A stretch of 34,184 nt of DNA from an uncultured bacterium (lineage in GTDB: Bacteria > Cyanobacteriota > Vampirovibrionia > Obscuribacterales > Obscuribacteraceae), in the NCBI GenBank assembly GCA_913063055.1, contig CAJXZK010000025.1, positions 1-34,184 on the forward strand. The letters are read 5' to 3'. Below are positions 24,663 through 34,184 of the stretch, piece by piece. Made by a program: the position numbers and the translations under genes. Numbering within the stretch: position 1 is the stretch's first letter; every line of letters begins with the position of its first letter. The notes below the pieces were generated by a model that worked only from the letters and a program-made list of their open reading frames with translations, did not search any database and had not been told where the DNA came from.

Positions 24663-26309
24663 GTGGTCTTTAATGGAAGTATCAGGAAATTTGAAACTGC
24701 TCTTTTCGCTTATCTGCCGCGTCGGAGAAGCACAGCCGCTGCCATTGGAGACAACGACTGCATGCCATCGAACACAGCCATACCCTCACAACCAAAACTC
24801 TCAAAAGAACTTTCGGCAGCGGTATTACTACTGCTCGTTGCTCTACCATTGAATATTGGCGTTGCCATTGCTGCAGGTGTACCAGCCGAAATCGGTCTCT
24901 TCTCTGGCTTTATAGGCGCAGTGATAACCGGAGGTCTATCACGCTGCCCCACTCTGGTATCAGGACCAGACGCCGGCATTGGCGCTCTCGTTGCCGAGAT
25001 GTTACACAACCATGGCATAGCCGCCCTTGGGCCTATTGTTTCGATTGCCGGCTTGCTGCAACTGGCAATTGGTCTAAGCAAGCAGGCGCGCTGGTTTCGC
25101 GCAGTGTCACCGGCAGTAGTGAGCGGCATGCTAATAGGTATGGGGCTACTGATTATCTTCTCGCAATTCCACATCATGCTTGATGATGCCCCAAAAGATA
25201 CCGGCTTCGCCAACCTGCTAATGATTCCGCAGGCTTTCATTGCTGGCATTAACCACAGCGCAGCACTACTGGGCCTGGCCTCGATTTCTATTGCCTACGG
25301 CTGGTCAAAGCTAAAACTTCCAATAGCCAAAATATTGCCACCAGCTTTAGTTGCAATAGTGATTGCAGCCCTAGCAGCCGAACTGATGCACCTGGGCGTG
25401 CAAAAGGTGCAATTACCTGCCGATCTTGGCATAACCTGGCTGCACAATACACCAGACTACTTCAAGCAGTTTATCGACCCAGCAATCTGGCTCTCGGCTA
25501 TAACGCTAACGTTCGTCGTCAGCGCCCAAACCACCATAACTGTTAAAGCACTTGAGACTGCAAGTAATGGACAGGAGCGCTTCAACTACGACCGCGAGCT
25601 GATCGCCCAGGGAGCAGGCAACGCACTAAGTGGAATGATTTGCGGCCTCCCTATTGCTGGGGTACTCTTGCGCAGCTCAGCCAACAGGCAAAGCGGAGCC
25701 ACAACAAAAATTCCCAACCTGGTACACGGCTGGCTAATGCTAATAGCTGCCATTCTCTGCCCTCGCTTACTCGAATACATTCCCACCTGCGCCCTGGCTG
25801 CCATTTTGGTTTTCATTGGCGTACGCATGGTTGCCGAGATCAAAAAAACAATTGTGGACTATCCCAGGGAAGAGAAGATACTACTGACCTTGACAGTGAT
25901 TGCCATTCTCGCCACCAATCTCTTCACTGGAGTTGTAATCGGACTGGTTGTCGCCATTGCCAAAGAGCTATACAGACTCATGCATCTGAAAGCAACCTTG
26001 ATACAGCCAAATGCTCGGGGCGTATACACGCTTAAACTCTCTGGTGCCGCCACATTCGCTCACATTCCATACCTGCTTAGCTTAATGGAAGAGATAAAAG
26101 ACAAGGCAGAACTGCATGTTCACTTAGAAGAAGTGACATACCTCGACCACGCCGTACTGCAAATGTTTATGGAATGGGAAATGGAACATCGAGAAAAGCT
26201 GGTAATCGACTGGAGCACCGCTGGCAGTGCCTCATCCAAACAGCCGCAGCTAAAGAGGAGCCTAAAGCTGCCGTACCTGTTTGGCAGGTGGCCGCAAGTT
26301 AACGATTGA
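24663..26309 (+). CDS. SulP/SLC26-family anion transporter (probable start MPSNTAIPSQ, 24759) with C-terminal STAS-like domain
   Basis: 'NIGVAIAAGVPAEIGLFSGFIGAVITGGLSRCPTLVSGPDAGIGALV', 'ERFNYDRELIAQGAGNALSGMICGLPIAGVLLRSSAN', C-terminal 'LKLSGAATFAHIPYLLSLMEEI...LHVHLEEVTYLDHAVLQMFMEW'. Confidence 0.93.
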   Translation: MVFNGSIRKFETALFAYLPRRRSTAAAIGDNDCMPSNTAIPSQPKLSKELSAAVLLLLVALPLNIGVAIAAGVPAEIGLFSGFIGAVITGGLSRCPTLVSGPDAGIGALVAEMLHNHGIAALGPIVSIAGLLQLAIGLSKQARWFRAVSPAVVSGMLIGMGLLIIFSQFHIMLDDAPKDTGFANLLMIPQAFIAGINHSAALLGLASISIAYGWSKLKLPIAKILPPALVAIVIAALAAELMHLGVQKVQLPADLGITWLHNTPDYFKQFIDPAIWLSAITLTFVVSAQTTITVKALETASNGQERFNYDRELIAQGAGNALSGMICGLPIAGVLLRSSANRQSGATTKIPNLVHGWLMLIAAILCPRLLEYIPTCALAAILVFIGVRMVAEIKKTIVDYPREEKILLTLTVIAILATNLFTGVVIGLVVAIAKELYRLMHLKATLIQPNARGVYTLKLSGAATFAHIPYLLSLMEEIKDKAELHVHLEEVTYLDHAVLQMFMEWEMEHREKLVIDWSTAGSASSKQPQLKRSLKLPYLFGRWPQVND

Positions 26310-26345
26310 CGAAGTGGACATATAAAAAGCGACTGAGGCAACTTA

Positions 26346-26882
26346 ATGAACGAAGAAAACACCAGCAACAGTAATAACAAGCGAACTGAAGGCTCTATCA
26401 GGCTTTTGGTTCCAATCAAAAGCTTCGACTATGGCGAAACTGTGCAAGACATACTATTTGCTAACAAAGACTTGCCTTTCGAGACCATAGTTTTCTTGCA
26501 CGTTATAGAAAACAATGTGCTCGACACCCCAGTCTACACCCCCATGGAAGCCATTGGCAGACTGAGCGAACAAGACCGCAAGACAAGAGAAGCGCGTGCC
26601 TTCCTCGAAGAAATAGCTTCCCGGGTAAGAAACTTTGCTAGTGCCGAAGTGCTAAGTCAAGTTATCGTGGCCGATGACATTGCCGATTGCATAATTAAAC
26701 AAGCAGAACAGTACGACTGCAACCTGGCAATTCTCTTAGCCGATACCTCGTCGTTCAACCAGGGCTGGTTCACCACCAGCGTCCTAAAAACGGTACTGAA
26801 GAAAGCGCCCCTAGACTTGCGTGTGCATGTTATCCGCCCCGCAGCCGACGAAGGCCTGTCTTTTGGCCTCAAGTTGCGTTAG
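26346..26882 (+). CDS. Universal stress protein (UspA-like) family protein
   Basis: 'RLLVPIKSFDYGETVQDILFANKDLPFETIVFLHVIE...ASRVRNFASAEVLSQVIVADDIADCIIKQAEQYDCNLAILLADTSS'. Confidence 0.7.
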   Translation: MNEENTSNSNNKRTEGSIRLLVPIKSFDYGETVQDILFANKDLPFETIVFLHVIENNVLDTPVYTPMEAIGRLSEQDRKTREARAFLEEIASRVRNFASAEVLSQVIVADDIADCIIKQAEQYDCNLAILLADTSSFNQGWFTTSVLKTVLKKAPLDLRVHVIRPAADEGLSFGLKLR

Positions 26883-26991
26883 AAGCGCCAGAAGTACCAA
26901 GCAGAGACCACAGCCTCGCTAGCCCGCGCGATTCAATCATACTGACAAATGTGCTATAGATACACCTGACAAAAATGAATCGAAATAGTCC

Positions 26992-27804
26992 GTGGAGGTT
27001 TCGGGAGCTACAGTGTCAGCAAAAGAAGCACCAAAAGAACAATCAAAAGCATTAACCAACCAATGGTACGCCGAATTCTTTCAAGGTATGTCGCTAGAGC
27101 TGTGGCGCAGAGCTATTCCTATCGAACAAACTGAAGAAGAAGTGGCCTTTCTACTCGAAACTCTTTCAGCACCACGAGGCAGCAAGCTACTAGACGTGCC
27201 TTGTGGCAACGGCAGACTCAGCCTGCCTCTGTCGCTAATGGAATACAAAGTAACAGCAGTGGATTTCGCTCAAACATTCATCGAGCAAGCAAAAGAATCA
27301 GCTCGGGCACACAAAACAAAAATTGACTATATCCAAGGCGACATGCGCCAACTGGCTCTGCCGCAAGAATATGACGGCGCTTTTTGCATGGGCAATAGCT
27401 TTGGCTACTTTGATCGCTCTGGCACCAACGAATTTTTACAAGCAATTGGCAAAAGCCTGAAGAGCAAAGCCCGCTTGGTGATTGACTCGGCCATGACAGC
27501 TGAATGCTTTCTCGTTAATGGCGGCGAGAAAGAATGGCTACAGGTCGGCGATATGTACATGCTCATAGAAAACCAATATAACTGCCAAAGCAGCACTGTA
27601 AAAACGACGTATACGTACATCCAAGACGGCAAGAAAGAAGTGCGGACAGCCAAGCATTGGATTTATACAGCCGGCGAACTCTGCCACATGCTAGAAGACG
27701 CAGGCTTTTCTACACTAGAATTGTTGGCATCTACTGACTTAGAAGCGCCAGAGCCATTTACTTTAGGCGCCGAGAAATTGATTTTAGTGGCCGAAAAGAA
27801 GTAA
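26992..27804 (+). CDS. Class I SAM-dependent methyltransferase
   Basis: 'GSKLLDVPCGNGRLSLPLSLMEYKVTAVDFAQTFIEQAKES...IDYIQGDMRQLALPQEYDGAFCMGNSFGYF'; GTG start. Confidence 0.92.
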   Translation: MEVSGATVSAKEAPKEQSKALTNQWYAEFFQGMSLELWRRAIPIEQTEEEVAFLLETLSAPRGSKLLDVPCGNGRLSLPLSLMEYKVTAVDFAQTFIEQAKESARAHKTKIDYIQGDMRQLALPQEYDGAFCMGNSFGYFDRSGTNEFLQAIGKSLKSKARLVIDSAMTAECFLVNGGEKEWLQVGDMYMLIENQYNCQSSTVKTTYTYIQDGKKEVRTAKHWIYTAGELCHMLEDAGFSTLELLASTDLEAPEPFTLGAEKLILVAEKK

Positions 27805-27874
27805 AGATCTAAACAAGACAACCCTGTAATACCTATAGGCCGCCACTGCTATACTGATTGCCCATTCGCTCAAG

Positions 27875-28690
27875 TTGCCCAGAGTGCTTTTGATGTTTAA
27901 GGTAATCAGTACGGCAATCAGTTTTGTAATCTGCTTAACAGCGGCCTGCCCTGCGCAAGCGGCCAATGGCGGCAGCGACAAAGAGCTCAAGGTAAACACC
28001 GGAAACAAAGAATCCAGGGGAACCAAGGAAACCGCAGGAATTGCCGTTGAGAGCGTCAAAGCCGCAAGCGGTGTTATCTATCAACTATTTCCACAAGGTA
28101 AATTGGTCTTCGAATTCTGCACAACGAGACCTTCAACAGCAGATAAAGATGTCATGCTTTGCATCCCGGCAGCATTTACCCGACACGATAACAAAATTGA
28201 CGGAGTATTCATCAGCAGTGGTGTAATCGGCAACGCCGGTGCCATTAATCATGAGCTGGGTGGCGCTATGGTCATCGAGAACGGCCAGTGCAAACTACTT
28301 GCCACAAACAAAGCCACAACGCTCACACCGACATTTCTAGAATCAGTGCAAAAAGCAAAAGGCTCGCTGTTCCAGCAATTTCTAATTGTACACAACGGCA
28401 GCCCTGCTACATTTCGCGACCAGAGCAAGTTTCAGCGTCGGGCCATTGCACTGACAAAGCAAGGTACTTTTAAAATCTTTGAAAGCGACAAGCCCATTAC
28501 CTTCAGCACATTCAACAATGACCTGGCGGCCCTGGGTGTAAGCGAAGCACTATACTTCGACATGGGCGCCTGGGACGAAGGCTGGTATCGCCATGCCACC
28601 ACTGGCAGAACCATCAAAATTGGCCTGGATCGCTCCCATACCGATAGACAAAGTAACTGGCTAGTATTGAAGAAGGTGAAAAACACATGA
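27875..28690 (+). CDS. Secreted phosphodiester-glycosidase (NAGPA)-like protein (probable start MFKVISTAIS, 27893)
   Basis: Signal peptide then 'GVFISSGVIGNAGAINHELGGAMVIENGQ...GVSEALYFDMGAWDEGWYR'. Confidence 0.55.
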   Translation: MPRVLLMFKVISTAISFVICLTAACPAQAANGGSDKELKVNTGNKESRGTKETAGIAVESVKAASGVIYQLFPQGKLVFEFCTTRPSTADKDVMLCIPAAFTRHDNKIDGVFISSGVIGNAGAINHELGGAMVIENGQCKLLATNKATTLTPTFLESVQKAKGSLFQQFLIVHNGSPATFRDQSKFQRRAIALTKQGTFKIFESDKPITFSTFNNDLAALGVSEALYFDMGAWDEGWYRHATTGRTIKIGLDRSHTDRQSNWLVLKKVKNT

Positions 28691-29850
28691 GTTCGCCAGA
28701 GAAAGCCCCACTTGAGCAAACTGCGCCAGATAACAAAAAAGAAGAGCCAAGCCTAATCGAAAAAGTGCGGCGCTATCGCTGCCCCGGTTGCGGCGCAGAC
28801 CTGCTTTTCGAGCCTAAAGATGGCGCCCTCACTTGCCAGTATTGTCAACACAAAGAGCTGATAGCCGAGAGTAAAGAAGCAATCGTCGAATGCGACTACG
28901 AGCGCTACTTAAAACTTCTGCCTGAGCAATTAATCGAACTTGCTCCTGACACCCTTGAAGTTGACTGCAAGAGCTGTGGCGCCAAAGTCACTTTCACTCC
29001 GCCTGTTACAGCAAGTCAGTGTAGTTTTTGTGGCGCCGCCTTGGTAGCCCAAGCCAAATCGCCAGACCCAATACTGGCACCAGCTGCAGTTCTTCCCTTT
29101 CGCATAGAGAAAAATGCCGCCACCGAGGCAATCAAAGAATGGATTGCCACCCGCTGGTTTGCTCCCGATGCACTAAAGCGCTTTGCAGTGCCTGGCGGCA
29201 TCTCGGGTGTGTATATTCCATTCTGGACTTACGATTCACACACAACCAGCCACTACACTGGCCAGCGTGGCAATTACTATTATGAAACCGAATACTACAC
29301 CGAGACCGATTCGAATGGTAATCAAGTTCAAGCCACTCGTGAAGTGCGCAGAACGGCTTGGTATCCAGTTGCCGGCACAGTGACACGCTGGTTTGATGAT
29401 GTTTTGATTTCGGGCACCAAGTCACTACCGGCCAAGGCACTGGCTGAGCTAGAGCCCTGGGACCTGCCAGAGCTAAAGCCTTTCGATCCAGCCTTTCTGG
29501 CTGGATACAAAGCTGAGCGCTATCAAGTAACTTTGTCTGAGGGCTTCGAGAAAGCGCAGACCGTTATGGCCCGGGTAATAGAAAATGATATTTGCTATCA
29601 GATTGGCGGGGACGAGCAGAGAATTTTTTCAGTGCAAACGCAGCATGCTGCTATTACTTTCAAGCACATTCTGCTTCCTGTCTACGTTGGCGCTTACCGC
29701 CTGCAACAGAAACTCTATCAAGTTGTAGTTAACGCCCGCACAGGAGAAGTGCAAGGCGAGCGGCCCTACAGCTGGATCAAAATTACGCTGTTTACCATCT
29801 TTGTACTTTCGCTACTCTACTCAATTTGGTGGGCAGTGCAAAAGCCTTGA
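28687..29850 (+). CDS. Zinc-ribbon protein with two zinc ribbons and a C-terminal TM helix
   Basis: 'YRCPGCGADLLFEPKDGALTCQYCQHKE', 'VDCKSCGAKVTFTPPVTASQCSFCGAALV', 'YIPFWTYDSHTTSHYTGQRG', C-terminal 'ITLFTIFVLSLLYSIWW'; ATGA overlap with previous gene. Confidence 0.8.
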   Translation: MSSPEKAPLEQTAPDNKKEEPSLIEKVRRYRCPGCGADLLFEPKDGALTCQYCQHKELIAESKEAIVECDYERYLKLLPEQLIELAPDTLEVDCKSCGAKVTFTPPVTASQCSFCGAALVAQAKSPDPILAPAAVLPFRIEKNAATEAIKEWIATRWFAPDALKRFAVPGGISGVYIPFWTYDSHTTSHYTGQRGNYYYETEYYTETDSNGNQVQATREVRRTAWYPVAGTVTRWFDDVLISGTKSLPAKALAELEPWDLPELKPFDPAFLAGYKAERYQVTLSEGFEKAQTVMARVIENDICYQIGGDEQRIFSVQTQHAAITFKHILLPVYVGAYRLQQKLYQVVVNARTGEVQGERPYSWIKITLFTIFVLSLLYSIWWAVQKP

Positions 29851-29910
29851 ACACTTAGTTGCGCATTTTCTGGCCTGTGAAAAGGCTATGTCACTGAAAC
29901 GTGGTCATTG

Positions 29911-31323
29911 CTACGAGATCAAGGGTGGTTGTATATTTGCAACAAATTTAGCCTGCAACTCATCGTATTTTGCCTGGTCTTTTGCGGCCTGCACCTTATC
30001 TCCAAGCTGCAGGTGAACTTGCGCTCTCAGTTGATAGGAATAGCGGCTATGGGAATTGTTGGTAATGGCTATGTTTAAGCAATCAAGAGCCTCGGAAGCT
30101 TGATCGTTTTTGAGATACGCATTGGCCAAACTGTACTGACTAAAGGCCTGCAACGGCTGCAACCTGGCAGCACTAAGCCCCTCATCGAGCGCTTCTTCAA
30201 GGCGTCCTAGACCTGCCAAGGCAAGACTGTGCAGAGCGCGCGAGGAGGTTGAGGTCGGACATCTTTCAATTGCCTTACTACTCGCCTCAAGCATTTTCTC
30301 CCATTCCCCCTGGCGCCAAAAAACGTACGATTGAGCGTCTCGAGCCATACTTGAGGAAGGCTGCCTCCCTGCGGTTATTTGGCATTCGGCTGTGGCTGAA
30401 TCAAGATGACCAGCATCAGCCAAAACAAAGGCTCTTAGTAAATGACAATTCTCAGCATTAGGCTCAAGAGCTATGGCCCTTGCAATAGAATCCAGGGCAA
30501 GAGCCCCTTCACTCAACTCGAAATAAGCACAAGCCTGCAAGGTAATAAATTCATACGCTAAAGGTTCTTTGTCAGTTACTTGAGCACAGAATTCCAAAAC
30601 CTCAGCATACTCATTGCGCCAACAGTGTAACTGCGCCAGGCACAGGGCATCGTATGAGCCTGGCTTGACTCTACCATTTAACTCCGCGATTAACGCCTCC
30701 GCCTCGCTCAATCGACCGGTCATCATATAGCAGCCAACAGACAATATGCGCGCCTCTGATACATACTTACCGAACCGTTGGAGGCGTTTAGTATCGTCTA
30801 GGCAGCCCTCGTAATTCTGCTGGCCCAACCTGGCGCTTGCACGATTAAGGTAGGCGTCATGCCAACTTGGTGCCAGCCCAATGGCCTGGCTAGCGTCCAT
30901 CTCTGCTTCTTCAAACTTAGATAGCTGGCACCTAACGCCAGACCTGTCTATCAAGTTTTGCACTGAAATTGGATTTAGCCTCAACGCCTTAGTCATTTCG
31001 CTCTCGGCCTCTTCAAATCTTTTGGCGCGAAACAACACATATGACTTGGCAGTTAACAGACCCTGGCTGGTTGGAAAATAAGAAAGGCCGTGATCGCAGA
31101 TTGCATTGCTGGCATCCACTCGATTACAAAATAGCAGCCGGGTTGCAGCCCAAGCCAGACACTCCGGATAAAAGAAGACGGGAAAGAAAGGCGCCATTAG
31201 AGCAATTATCATTCCGTCTCGCAGATTTAGCCAAACACAAACAATCCCAGCAGGAATAATTACCAGTGCAAAAAACAATCGCAACCGACGCTCAGCATTG
31301 ATGGAGTAAAACCGTTTCATCAC
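29911..31323 (-). CDS. Membrane-anchored TPR protein
   Basis: N-terminal hydrophobic helices and repeated TPR motifs. Confidence 0.85.
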   Translation of the reverse strand: MMKRFYSINAERRLRLFFALVIIPAGIVCVWLNLRDGMIIALMAPFFPVFFYPECLAWAATRLLFCNRVDASNAICDHGLSYFPTSQGLLTAKSYVLFRAKRFEEAESEMTKALRLNPISVQNLIDRSGVRCQLSKFEEAEMDASQAIGLAPSWHDAYLNRASARLGQQNYEGCLDDTKRLQRFGKYVSEARILSVGCYMMTGRLSEAEALIAELNGRVKPGSYDALCLAQLHCWRNEYAEVLEFCAQVTDKEPLAYEFITLQACAYFELSEGALALDSIARAIALEPNAENCHLLRAFVLADAGHLDSATAECQITAGRQPSSSMARDAQSYVFWRQGEWEKMLEASSKAIERCPTSTSSRALHSLALAGLGRLEEALDEGLSAARLQPLQAFSQYSLANAYLKNDQASEALDCLNIAITNNSHSRYSYQLRAQVHLQLGDKVQAAKDQAKYDELQAKFVANIQPPLIS

Positions 31324-31397
31324 AGGCTAATCACCTAACCAATTCATCACAAACTGCCCAGCCGGCGAACAGGTGCGATACCCTTACTGTCTTCAAC

Positions 31398-33626
31398 TCA
31401 ATGTCCATTTAACTTCTTCTCTATTTGATAATCTTTTTCGGCTAGATCATACCGACCCGATCTACCGTATACCCACGATCGCAGCCCGTAGGAAGAAGCC
31501 TTGGGCTCGAGTTTTATCAAGGCATTGCAGTCGGCTAAGGCTTGTGGAAACTTCTTTAAATTCGCAAATGCCACCGCTCTACCGAAAGTACAGTCGCCAG
31601 ACAATTCACTATCCAAAGCCATCGCCTTAGTAAAACTTCCTATGGCCCTTTGGTCCTCCTTGCGCGCGAGATAAAAATGTCCTTCGCGACGCAGGCTCTG
31701 AGCAGATTCCGAGCCTGTCTCGTTCGGTTCAAGAATGATTCGTCTGGATGGATAGTCGAAGGTAACAGTTTTGAACCGACTAAGAAAGTCATTGCCTAAA
31801 ATAATCCCTGATGCCGCCAACGGGGCCTCTCCCGCTGGATAGACATCGAAGATGGGCGCTTCAAAATTACCAACACCTACACTCACAGTCTTGAGCCGAA
31901 CACTTTCGCTGCTCAATTCACCAAGCCAAGGACCAGATATTTTCTCTTTATAGTTTAGTTTTCTAGGCAAAATAGGCTGCAATAGAGAGTCTGCCGACAT
32001 ACTAAAAGGACAACCTGTATCTAGTAGTGCACTAACTTCCAATTTTCCGTCAAGCCTAACTCTGCAGTGCGGATGGTGTTCATGTATTGTCATAGGCAGG
32101 ACAACTGTATTCTTTGATTTATTTTGCTCGAAAGAATTTGCCAATATTACTTGCTTATTTCGGTAGTCCACTGTCACCACAAAATTCTCTAAGATGTTGC
32201 CACCCAGAAATCCGCTTATAGTCCTATGACCAACAAGTCCATCATCGACATTCATGGCCACATTTGATAGGGTCAAGTCACCGAGTTTTAAATCTCTAGC
32301 TCGAAAGGTAGCATAGTTATACTCATTTCCATTAGCACTGGTGCCTCGCAACCGAGTTTTATTTATTTCGGCGACTCCAGGCATAGCTTGCTTCCAAATA
32401 TCTGAGTGCCCGCACCCCGTATCAAGCATTAACCGCAAAGAATTTCCGTTTACCTGCGCTGGCACGTAAAAATGGCCACCTGTATCGTAGTCAAAGGGCA
32501 GCACAACAGGCCTGCTTCTGATCTGATCAGCGATTCGGTCTTGAGGCCTTCTCTCAACGGCTGAAAGCTTGTTGAAATCAATCAAGGGGCTGCAACCTTG
32601 CATGCGAAGTCGTTCTCCAGGCCTGGCAAGCTCGTTGGCTTTCCGCCAATCAGCTATAGCCAGCTCGTGCTTCCCAAGCCGCTCATACACTTTCGCTCGT
32701 GCATTCCAACTGTATGCATCTTTCGTATCGAGCCCTAAAATCTTCGTTCGCAGCTCAAGCGCCTTGTCGTAGGAACCAAGTTCTTCGTACGAGTCGGCGG
32801 CAGTGAAACAAGCAGCTCCGGAATTCGGATCTAACTTCATGGCAGTGCGGCAATCGGCTATGGCATTTTGCAATTGCCCGAGTCGATAATACACGGAACC
32901 ACGCTGTTCATAAGTCTTTGCCGAACGGGGATCAATATGAGCGGCTGCTGTCAGATCCAAAATCTGCTTTTGATACTGACCCAGGTGCTGGTACATATGG
33001 GCACGCCTTAAATAGATCGATGCCTGTGGAGCGACTTTGATGGCAGCCGTGTAGTCTGCCACTGCTTTCTCATACTTATTTTGACCACCGTAGGCGTGCC
33101 CGCGTTCGATGTAAGGTTCTGCCTTTGAAGTTAGCCTCAATGCTTTATTGCAGTCATTGATGGCATTCTGGTACTGCTCCAAATTTCTATAGGCAGTAGC
33201 CCGATATAAATAGTATCTGTAATTCTTCGAATCTAGCGCGATCGCCTTGCTGCACTCTTCAATTTCTCTGCGGTAACTTTCAAGCCCCTCATAAGCCAAG
33301 CCTCTCAGCGCAAAAGCTAACGCCAATCTTGGTTGCAACGAGATGGCCTTGGTACTGTCATTAAGTGCATCATGATAGCGCTGAGTTCCTACATAAATTC
33401 CCGCCCTGTTGGCGTAGGCTAGAGCATTCTTCGGCTGTTTCTTAATCAGCGTATTTAAGCAAGCTAGTGCAGCATCAGTCTTATGCTGCTCAAGCAAAGC
33501 TTGGGCTTCCTTCAAGAGATCAGTCGACGGGGCAGCTGCTGCAATGTTCGGCTGTGAAAGCGCAAAGACTACAACTACGGCGAGATGCGTCGCTTTGGTC
33601 AAAATGTGATTTTCAAACCGCAGCAT
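31398..33626 (-). CDS. TPR protein with two retropepsin-like aspartic protease domains and C-terminal TPRs
   Basis: N-terminal signal and many TPRs; 'LRLMLDTGCGHSD' ... 'ISGFLGGNILENFVVTVDY' and 'VSALLDTGCPFSMS' ... 'ASGIILGNDFLSRFKTVTFDYPSRRIIL'; then TPR again. Confidence 0.88.
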   Translation of the reverse strand: MLRFENHILTKATHLAVVVVFALSQPNIAAAAPSTDLLKEAQALLEQHKTDAALACLNTLIKKQPKNALAYANRAGIYVGTQRYHDALNDSTKAISLQPRLALAFALRGLAYEGLESYRREIEECSKAIALDSKNYRYYLYRATAYRNLEQYQNAINDCNKALRLTSKAEPYIERGHAYGGQNKYEKAVADYTAAIKVAPQASIYLRRAHMYQHLGQYQKQILDLTAAAHIDPRSAKTYEQRGSVYYRLGQLQNAIADCRTAMKLDPNSGAACFTAADSYEELGSYDKALELRTKILGLDTKDAYSWNARAKVYERLGKHELAIADWRKANELARPGERLRMQGCSPLIDFNKLSAVERRPQDRIADQIRSRPVVLPFDYDTGGHFYVPAQVNGNSLRLMLDTGCGHSDIWKQAMPGVAEINKTRLRGTSANGNEYNYATFRARDLKLGDLTLSNVAMNVDDGLVGHRTISGFLGGNILENFVVTVDYRNKQVILANSFEQNKSKNTVVLPMTIHEHHPHCRVRLDGKLEVSALLDTGCPFSMSADSLLQPILPRKLNYKEKISGPWLGELSSESVRLKTVSVGVGNFEAPIFDVYPAGEAPLAASGIILGNDFLSRFKTVTFDYPSRRIILEPNETGSESAQSLRREGHFYLARKEDQRAIGSFTKAMALDSELSGDCTFGRAVAFANLKKFPQALADCNALIKLEPKASSYGLRSWVYGRSGRYDLAEKDYQIEKKLNGH

Positions 33627-33695
33627 GCAGCACCACTCATAATCTTTGCCGACATGCTACTGATTGTCCCACAATGCAGCGGGTAGAATAACAAC

Positions 33696-34127
33696 ATGCA
33701 AACAGAACCAGAAAAAAAAGTACCAAAGATGTTTGGCTTGCGCTACCACCAGCTAGTTGCAATTCTCTTGAGCCTAATCGCCTCAACACAACTGTATTCA
33801 TGGATAAATCCAATCAACATTGGAGAGCAAGACATAAGACCGTATCTTTGCCTGTTCATAGCCCTTCTTGGTCCAGCTTATTGCCTTATCTACAAAAAGG
33901 AAGCAATAGACTTAAAATCGATATGGTCACGCAAGTGGAAAGTTCGCTGTGATTCCGAGGAAGTGATGAGTTCACAAAGAAAGCCTGTCAGACTAATAGC
34001 CGCTGCGTCACTTACAGTAACAGCAACTATCTGCTCTATCATTTTTCTCCAGCAGCGCCAAAACTGGTCATTTGGCCAAACTCCAGAAGACGTTATACCA
34101 AACTCAAAACCGGCATCAGAGTATTTC
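33696..34127 (+). CDS. Hypothetical membrane protein, C-terminus truncated at contig end
   Basis: Three hydrophobic segments; last genuine codons before adapter sequence at 34128. ORF-track end at 34169 is artefactual. Confidence 0.65.
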
Positions 34128-34184
34128 CTGTCTCTTATACACATCTCCGAGCCCACGAGACCGTACTAGATCTCGTATGCCGTC
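34128..34184 (+). other. Illumina Nextera adapter read-through (mosaic end, i7 adapter, index CGTACTAG, partial P7)
   Basis: CTGTCTCTTATACACATCT + CCGAGCCCACGAGAC + CGTACTAG + ATCTCGTATGCCGTC matches the Nextera transposase/i7 adapter layout. Confidence 0.99.

Noticed and set aside
33890-34156. Minus-strand ORF starting MGSEMCIRDR
   Set aside because: N-terminus is translated Nextera adapter; the rest is antisense to 33696..34127.

Overview
The window looks like a bacterial contig end. The mix of low-complexity secreted proteins, kinesin-light-chain-like TPR proteins, TonB_C-like/TPR proteins and a zinc-type S4 reminds me of Vampirovibrionia/Melainabacteria (Obscuribacterales-like), but that is inference only. 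Recognisable content: truncated RND/HlyD-type membrane fusion protein with a divergent TetR regulator; GH13 alpha-glucosidase; Ser/Gly-rich lipoprotein; XRE regulator; a compact operon of CooC/MinD-like ATPase, thioredoxin-fold [2Fe-2S] ferredoxin and a helical-repeat protein; a Fur-family regulator with a duplicated winged helix; rpsD; PHB-depolymerase-like esterase; TPR-matrixin metalloprotease; a 1199-aa multi-MshEN/(PA)n/TPR protein; a NarL-type response regulator with a soluble HisKA_3 kinase; a TonB_C-TonB_C-TPR protein with an apparent A8 frameshift; SulP transporter plus USP; methyltransferase; phosphodiester-glycosidase-like protein; zinc-ribbon membrane protein; TPR proteins, including one with two retropepsin-like DTG domains. 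The last 57 bp (34128-34184) are Illumina Nextera adapter, not genome. Strongest items for follow-up: the double-winged-helix Fur regulator with a Fur-type box just downstream of a sigma70-like promoter; the MshEN/disordered/TPR scaffold next to a soluble two-component pair; two unassigned candidate structured RNAs; the A8 frameshift; and two different perfect palindromes in the efflux/TetR intergenic region. No rRNA, tRNA, CRISPR array or transposase was found.
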